Positions 59,960 to 64,000 of a DNA stretch of 64,000 nucleotides are shown here, in pieces; position 1 is the stretch's first letter, and every line of letters starts with the position of its first letter. Source of the DNA: CBDDCX01 sp965226925 (lineage in GTDB: Bacteria > Gemmatimonadota > Gemmatimonadetes > Longimicrobiales > Gaopeijiaceae); contig CBDDEN010000011.1 in assembly GCA_965226925.1 (NCBI GenBank), forward strand, positions 1 through 64,000, given 5' to 3'. Made by a program: the position numbers and the translations under genes. Below the pieces are notes generated by a model. It saw only the letters and a program-made list of their open reading frames with translations, was not told the origin of the DNA and did no database searches.

Positions 59960-62422
59960 TCAGTCGGCGCGCAGCGCCTCCATCGGGTCTGTCCGCGCCG
60001 CTCGCCGCGCCGGTACATAGCCCGAGAGTAGGGCCACGGCGAGCAGCGTGCCCACCACACTGAGGATCACCACCGGATCGTAGGGTGCCACACCGTAGAG
60101 CAACCCGGCCAAGACGCGAGTCGTGACGAGAGCGGCCACCAAGCCACCCCCGAGACCGAAGAGTGACATGCGAACGCCCTCGTTCAAGACCAACCTCATG
60201 ACCGAGTTCGGCTCGGCACCCAGCGCCATCCGGATTCCCATCTCCGACGTTCTTCTCGACACGGCGTAGCTGATGACGCCATACACACCCACGGCCGAGA
60301 GCAGCAGCGCAGTCATCGCGAATACCGCGAGGAGCAGAGCGTTGAAGCGATCCCGCGCCACGCTGAGCGCCGACACGTCTGCCATCGACCGCACCGAAGG
60401 TACCGGAAGGTTTTCGTCCACTTTCCACACTTCCTCCCGGATGGGCGCGATCAGCGACGGCAGGTCTCCGGCTGCTCGTACCGCGAGGGTGATTTCCCAG
60501 AACGGGAACTGTCGCCACGGGATGTATACGGCCGGCGGCACGTCCTCGCGCAGCCCCATGAAGCGCACATCCGCCACGACGCCCACCACCTCGTAGCTCG
60601 TGGGCATCCCCTCCCCCCAATTGGAGGCGCTCGGCGTGTGTCTGATGCGCTTGCCCAACGCCTGTTCGCCGGGGAGGAACGCGCGGGCGAACGCTTCGTT
60701 GACCAACACAACGCCCGAGGCGTCCGACCGATCTGCCGTCGTGAATTCGCGACCCTGCCGGACCTCGATACCCATGAGGTCGAGGTATCCTTCCCCGATG
60801 ATGCGCAAGCGCATGTCGGGGACCTCGCCCGGCTCCGGCTCGGGAAGGTGCTCGAAGGTGAAGCTCGAGCCCCAGTTACTCTGTAGCGGATGATCGTAGG
60901 TCAGAGCCACGGCCTCGACGCCGGGAAGAGCTCGAACTCCCTCCATGACCTGGTCGGTAAACGCCCACAGGTCCTCGGCCTCGTCGTACTCGCTTCTCGG
61001 CAAGAGGAGGGAGGCGAGGAGAACGGCGTCACCCTCGAAACCGGCATCGGCCGCCTTGAGCGCCTGGAAGCTGCGGAGGAGCAATCCGGATCCCACCAAA
61101 AGAACCACCGCGAGACTGAGCTGCGACACCAGCAGAACGCGGCTCGCTCGGTTGCGCTCGCGACCGGCGGCACCGGCGCGGCTGCGAGAGCCCAAGGCTC
61201 CACCCAAGCCTCTTCCACCGATTCGTAAGGCGGGAATGAGCGCGCCCAGCCCGCTGGCACCCAGCACAACCACGAGCGTGAAGAGGACGACCGCCGGATC
61301 GGTCCCGACTTCGCCCAAGCGAGGCAGGTTGTCGGGTATCCGGCGCAAGAGGGCGTCCGTGCCCCAGATCGCCAGGATCAGCCCTGCGCCCCCACCCATC
61401 ACCCCGAGCAACGACACCTCGGTGAAGCTCTGACGTATCAAGCGGCGGCGCCCGGCTCCGAGGGCGCTGCGCACCGCGAGCTCCGCCTCACGGTCGAGAC
61501 TCCGGGCCAACACCAGGTTCGTGAGGTTCCCGCACGCCACGAGGAGCACCAACCCGACGGCCGCGAACAGGATCAACAGCTCGCCCCGCACATCGCCGAT
61601 CACCTCGTCTCGAAGCGTCTGCACCAGGATCCCTCTTCCGCGGTTCGTGTCGGGGTACTCGCTGGCGAGGCCCACGGCGATGCTGCTCAGGTCGGCCTGG
61701 GCCTGTTCAACGGTCACTCCGTCCGCGAGTCGACCCACCGCTCCGAGCACGCTACAGAACCGACCTCCATAGCATCCGCCCTCGAACGACAAGGGCGTCC
61801 ACATGAACCTCGCGTCCTTCCCCGGCGGAAGCAGGATCCTCATGTTCATGAGGGGGAAGTCGGCCGGGGGCATGACACCGATGATCTCGTGACTTTCCCG
61901 GTTCACGGTCACGATGCGCCCGACAATGTCCGGATCCGCGCCGTAGCGACTCTGCCACAGGGCATGACTGAGTATGGCGACCCGGACGCCGGCCTCGCCG
62001 TCTTCCGGGCAAAACGTCCTCCCCATGAACGGCTCGATCCCGAGGGTCTCGAAGTAGCCGGGTGTCACGACGCTACCCTCCACTCGTTCCGGAGGGCCTT
62101 CGGCACCGGTCAGGTCGTAGCTGCCACCTCCGACGGCCGCCATGGAGGAGAACGTCCTGTTCATCTCTCGCCAGTCACGGAAGTCGCCGCCCGCGATCCG
62201 CTCCAACTCCACGCCCCGTTCGGGGTTGTTCGCCCAAAGCACGACGAGCTCATGAGGCTCAGCAAACGGAAGCGGACTCAGGAGCACCCCGTTGACGACC
62301 GAGAAGATGGCCGTGGTGGCCCCCACCCCCAGGGCCAGGGTGAGTATCGCCACCGCGGTTAAGGTAGGCCGCATCCGAAACGACCGGAGCGCGAACCGCA
62401 TGTCCTGGATCAAGTCACCCAT
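59960..62422 (-). CDS. FtsX/MacB-type permease (ADOP family), 820 residues
   Basis: The protein has the ADOP architecture. A short leader with the first membrane segment (TAVAILTLALGVGATTAIFS) precedes a MacB_PCD periplasmic domain (about 50-240). A block of three segments near 280-400 follows, with ELAVRSALGAGRRRLIRQ, then a further segment near 430, a second periplasmic domain (about 460-670) and a last block with SEMGIRMALGAEP and VPARRAARTDPMEALR. Such permeases work with a MacB-like ATPase, usually encoded nearby, but none is visible here. The substrate is unknown. It looks intact. Confidence 0.9.
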   Translation of the reverse strand: MGDLIQDMRFALRSFRMRPTLTAVAILTLALGVGATTAIFSVVNGVLLSPLPFAEPHELVVLWANNPERGVELERIAGGDFRDWREMNRTFSSMAAVGGGSYDLTGAEGPPERVEGSVVTPGYFETLGIEPFMGRTFCPEDGEAGVRVAILSHALWQSRYGADPDIVGRIVTVNRESHEIIGVMPPADFPLMNMRILLPPGKDARFMWTPLSFEGGCYGGRFCSVLGAVGRLADGVTVEQAQADLSSIAVGLASEYPDTNRGRGILVQTLRDEVIGDVRGELLILFAAVGLVLLVACGNLTNLVLARSLDREAELAVRSALGAGRRRLIRQSFTEVSLLGVMGGGAGLILAIWGTDALLRRIPDNLPRLGEVGTDPAVVLFTLVVVLGASGLGALIPALRIGGRGLGGALGSRSRAGAAGRERNRASRVLLVSQLSLAVVLLVGSGLLLRSFQALKAADAGFEGDAVLLASLLLPRSEYDEAEDLWAFTDQVMEGVRALPGVEAVALTYDHPLQSNWGSSFTFEHLPEPEPGEVPDMRLRIIGEGYLDLMGIEVRQGREFTTADRSDASGVVLVNEAFARAFLPGEQALGKRIRHTPSASNWGEGMPTSYEVVGVVADVRFMGLREDVPPAVYIPWRQFPFWEITLAVRAAGDLPSLIAPIREEVWKVDENLPVPSVRSMADVSALSVARDRFNALLLAVFAMTALLLSAVGVYGVISYAVSRRTSEMGIRMALGAEPNSVMRLVLNEGVRMSLFGLGGGLVAALVTTRVLAGLLYGVAPYDPVVILSVVGTLLAVALLSGYVPARRAARTDPMEALRAD

Positions 62423-62513
62423 ACCGCGCTCCCTCGTTCACCCCGTCGCCAGACTGACTGCCTATTACGACACACCCTTGGGCGGATTCGTTGCCAACGA
62501 GACGACCCAGGGC

Positions 62514-63929
62514 TCAACCGCCGCTGAACAGCGTCCATACCACCAGCTCGCTGAAGCTGGATGAGAGAAGGAATCGGCCGTCGGGCGAGAACGCCACCAT
62601 GCTCGCATCGGCAGACGTCGGGAAGTGTTGAATCTCCACGCCCGATTCGGCGTCCCAGACGACCACTTCGGCTGGGTCTTCGGACCGTCGTGGAGCCGTC
62701 GTGGCCGTCAGCACCAGCTGGCCGTCCGGCGAGAAGACGGCGTCTTCGACGTCGATGTTCGTGGTGAAGCGCAGCAACTCGGCACCGGTCTCGAGATCCC
62801 AGATGATGATCTCCGAGTTCTCGCCGATCACGGCCAAAGCGCGTGTACCGTCGGGAGAGAGCGCCACGGATGTCTGCTGGAGCAACTGCACGCCGGCCTC
62901 GCTCGCCCGTCCCAACGTCGGCAAGCGGAGCTTCTCGGCTCCCGTCGCGGCATCGAACAACGCGACATAACCGAAGGGAGACCCCATGAGGAGCGACTCA
63001 CCGTCGAAGCTCACCGCCACCGGACCGACCTGATCGGCCAACTGAAAGGCGTACTCGAGGGCACCGGTGTGGGAGTTCAAGAGCGCGGGTTCGTCCGCCT
63101 CGAAGTAGAACCTGGCCAGCACCTGCTCACCGTCCGGCGAAAACGCGGCACTCCACACGTCATCCCGCGTCCGGAATCGTCGGACTTCCTCGCCGGTCCG
63201 GTTGTCCCAGATGATGAGCTGCCCGCCGCGCAGGGTCGCAAGGACGAGCAGGCCATCATGGGAAAACGCGGCCGAGAGCAGGGGCCACAGCTCTTCGGAA
63301 CGTTCCGCGCCTCTCTGCCGGCTCCACAGGCGGCGACGCTGGAAGTCGCTCTCCGAGAGCAGCTGATGGGGCGCCTCGTAGAGTTCGACCTCTTGCTCTA
63401 CGACGCAGCTGCTTGCACCGCGCATCACGTCGAGCCCGGTCTCCCGCACGCGAACGTACGCCTCCACGCCCTCCGGGAACTCGAAGCAGAAGCTCTCATC
63501 CCCCAGGCCAATGACGTTTTCGCCCGCGGGAACGGTAATGGTTGCCGGCGTGACGGCCACCACCTGACCGTCGATCCGGACGTCCACCCGAGCCGGCTCC
63601 AGGTGGATCAGATGGACCCGAGCGACTGAGCGAGCCAGCACCACGGGCACATACGTCACGTCCCCCGGATGCACGGTTACCGTCTGGTCGAAAGGCGGAA
63701 GCTCCTCGGCGATGACGCTGAGCGTATGCACCCCCGGCGCGATCTCGAGCGTGAGCTCGAACTCGGTGAGCCGCGCGAGCTCGCTACCGTCGACAAAGAC
63801 CCCCGCCGGGCCGTTCGGAATCCCTTGCAAGACGAGGAATCCGCTCTCCTGTGCCTCCGCGGCGCCCGGCGCCATCGCGCCAAGGAGCACAAAGACCACG
63901 AATCTTGGGCACTGCTCGAAAAATTTCAT
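62514..63929 (-). CDS. Exported PEGA plus WD40-repeat protein
   Basis: A signal peptide (FVVFVLLGAMAPGAAEA) is followed by PEGA-type repeats (GIPNGPAGVFVDGSEL, ARVDVRIDGQVVAVTPATITVP; about residues 30-150). A WD40 propeller then runs from about 210 to the end, with repeated AAFSHDGLL, AAFSPDGEQVL, VALSPDGTRAL and VAFSPDGRFLL units. It is probably a surface or periplasmic binding scaffold. The start ATG overlaps the stop of the preceding gene (TGATG), so it is translationally coupled to that gene, whose end is at 63929-64000. Confidence 0.85.
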   Translation of the reverse strand: MKFFEQCPRFVVFVLLGAMAPGAAEAQESGFLVLQGIPNGPAGVFVDGSELARLTEFELTLEIAPGVHTLSVIAEELPPFDQTVTVHPGDVTYVPVVLARSVARVHLIHLEPARVDVRIDGQVVAVTPATITVPAGENVIGLGDESFCFEFPEGVEAYVRVRETGLDVMRGASSCVVEQEVELYEAPHQLLSESDFQRRRLWSRQRGAERSEELWPLLSAAFSHDGLLVLATLRGGQLIIWDNRTGEEVRRFRTRDDVWSAAFSPDGEQVLARFYFEADEPALLNSHTGALEYAFQLADQVGPVAVSFDGESLLMGSPFGYVALFDAATGAEKLRLPTLGRASEAGVQLLQQTSVALSPDGTRALAVIGENSEIIIWDLETGAELLRFTTNIDVEDAVFSPDGQLVLTATTAPRRSEDPAEVVVWDAESGVEIQHFPTSADASMVAFSPDGRFLLSSSFSELVVWTLFSGG

Positions 63930-64000
63930 CAGCGGTAGCGGTCGTCCGTGGCCAGATATCCCTTCACGTAGGCGGCGATCCCATCCTCCAAAGACAGGAA
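63929..64000 (-). CDS. C-terminal end of an upstream gene (cut by window edge)
   Basis: The last 23 codons of a minus-strand frame read FLSLEDGIAAYVKGYLATDD and end in a TGA that overlaps the next gene's ATG. No family can be named from this piece. The overlap shows that it is the first visible member of an operon with the PEGA/WD40 gene. Confidence 0.55.
   Translation of the reverse strand, partial: FLSLEDGIAAYVKGYLATDDRYR

Noticed and set aside
62625..63629. A 334-codon plus-strand frame
   Set aside because: It lies opposite the PEGA/WD40 gene, has no ribosome site, and its composition is that of a high-GC shadow frame.
1..64000. CRISPR array or cas genes
   Set aside because: No set of regularly spaced short repeats was seen, and no frame has Cas motifs.

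Overview
The window is about 64 kb of high-GC bacterial DNA. The gene families point to Gemmatimonadota: a SusC/SusD pair, a large FtsX/MacB-type (ADOP-like) permease, TolB-like/TPR membrane proteins, a DUF5916-type protein with an N-terminal CBM9-like domain, a Ser/Thr kinase with a C-terminal beta-propeller, and small secreted TonB-plug-like proteins. The phylum is an inference; there is no rRNA here. The one RNA gene found is tRNA-Pro(TGG) at 57385-57458.

1-13 kb is an insertion-sequence battlefield. An IS3 element (1-1128) cuts the 3' end of a membrane-protein gene. A SusC gene (11054 to 5238, minus strand) is split by an IS5-family element (7555-10218, target duplication TTAG), which is itself split by an IS256-family element (7824-9280, duplication TGCAGCTG). 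Removing each element and one duplication copy restores the reading frame. A decayed or mis-assembled second copy of the IS5 end plus SusC 5' region lies at 11536-12740.

13-31 kb holds mostly ordinary chromosomal genes: an SHMT-like PLP enzyme, lipoproteins, a proline-racemase-family enzyme with a Ser/Cys site, DUF2784, the DUF5916-type protein, an NqrB/RnfD-like protein with a Cys-rich Sel1 tail, a class V aminotransferase, a TolB/TPR protein, and a stretch of fused gene remnants (outer-membrane protein, Nudix, alpha-galactosidase-like).

31-37 kb is a 4,954-bp IS1595-family transposon (31235-36188, 8-bp duplication CTCCTTAG) inserted near the 3' end of an FHA-GGDEF diguanylate cyclase gene. 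It carries a DUF262/ParB-like passenger gene, which is itself hit by one intact and one degraded IS5 copy.

37-44 kb holds a Cys/His-rich lipoprotein, a PqqB-like metallo-hydrolase, a second TolB/TPR gene broken by an IS3 remnant, an alpha/beta hydrolase, and SDR and permease remnants.

44-52.6 kb (minus strand) is a cysteine and sulfite assimilation locus: cysM, a JAMM protease, a CysO-MoeZ-rhodanese fusion, cysG, a sulfite reductase, a 205-aa protein and DUF4202. A Cys-rich mini-ORF followed by a strong intrinsic terminator lies ahead of cysG, and a weaker version lies ahead of cysM. These look like cysteine-sensing transcription attenuators. Together with a sulfur-carrier fusion that probably needs cutting by its neighbouring protease, this is the most interesting system in the window.

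52.6-64 kb holds a kinase/propeller gene flanked by tRNA-Pro-related direct repeats, the tRNA itself, an EEP-family hydrolase missing its 5' end, DUF2277, a CDGSH iron-sulfur protein, the large permease and a PEGA/WD40 protein.

Caution: many genes carry single-base frameshifts, and three regions look like patchwork repeat copies dominated by short deletions. Some apparent pseudogenes may therefore be sequencing or assembly error.
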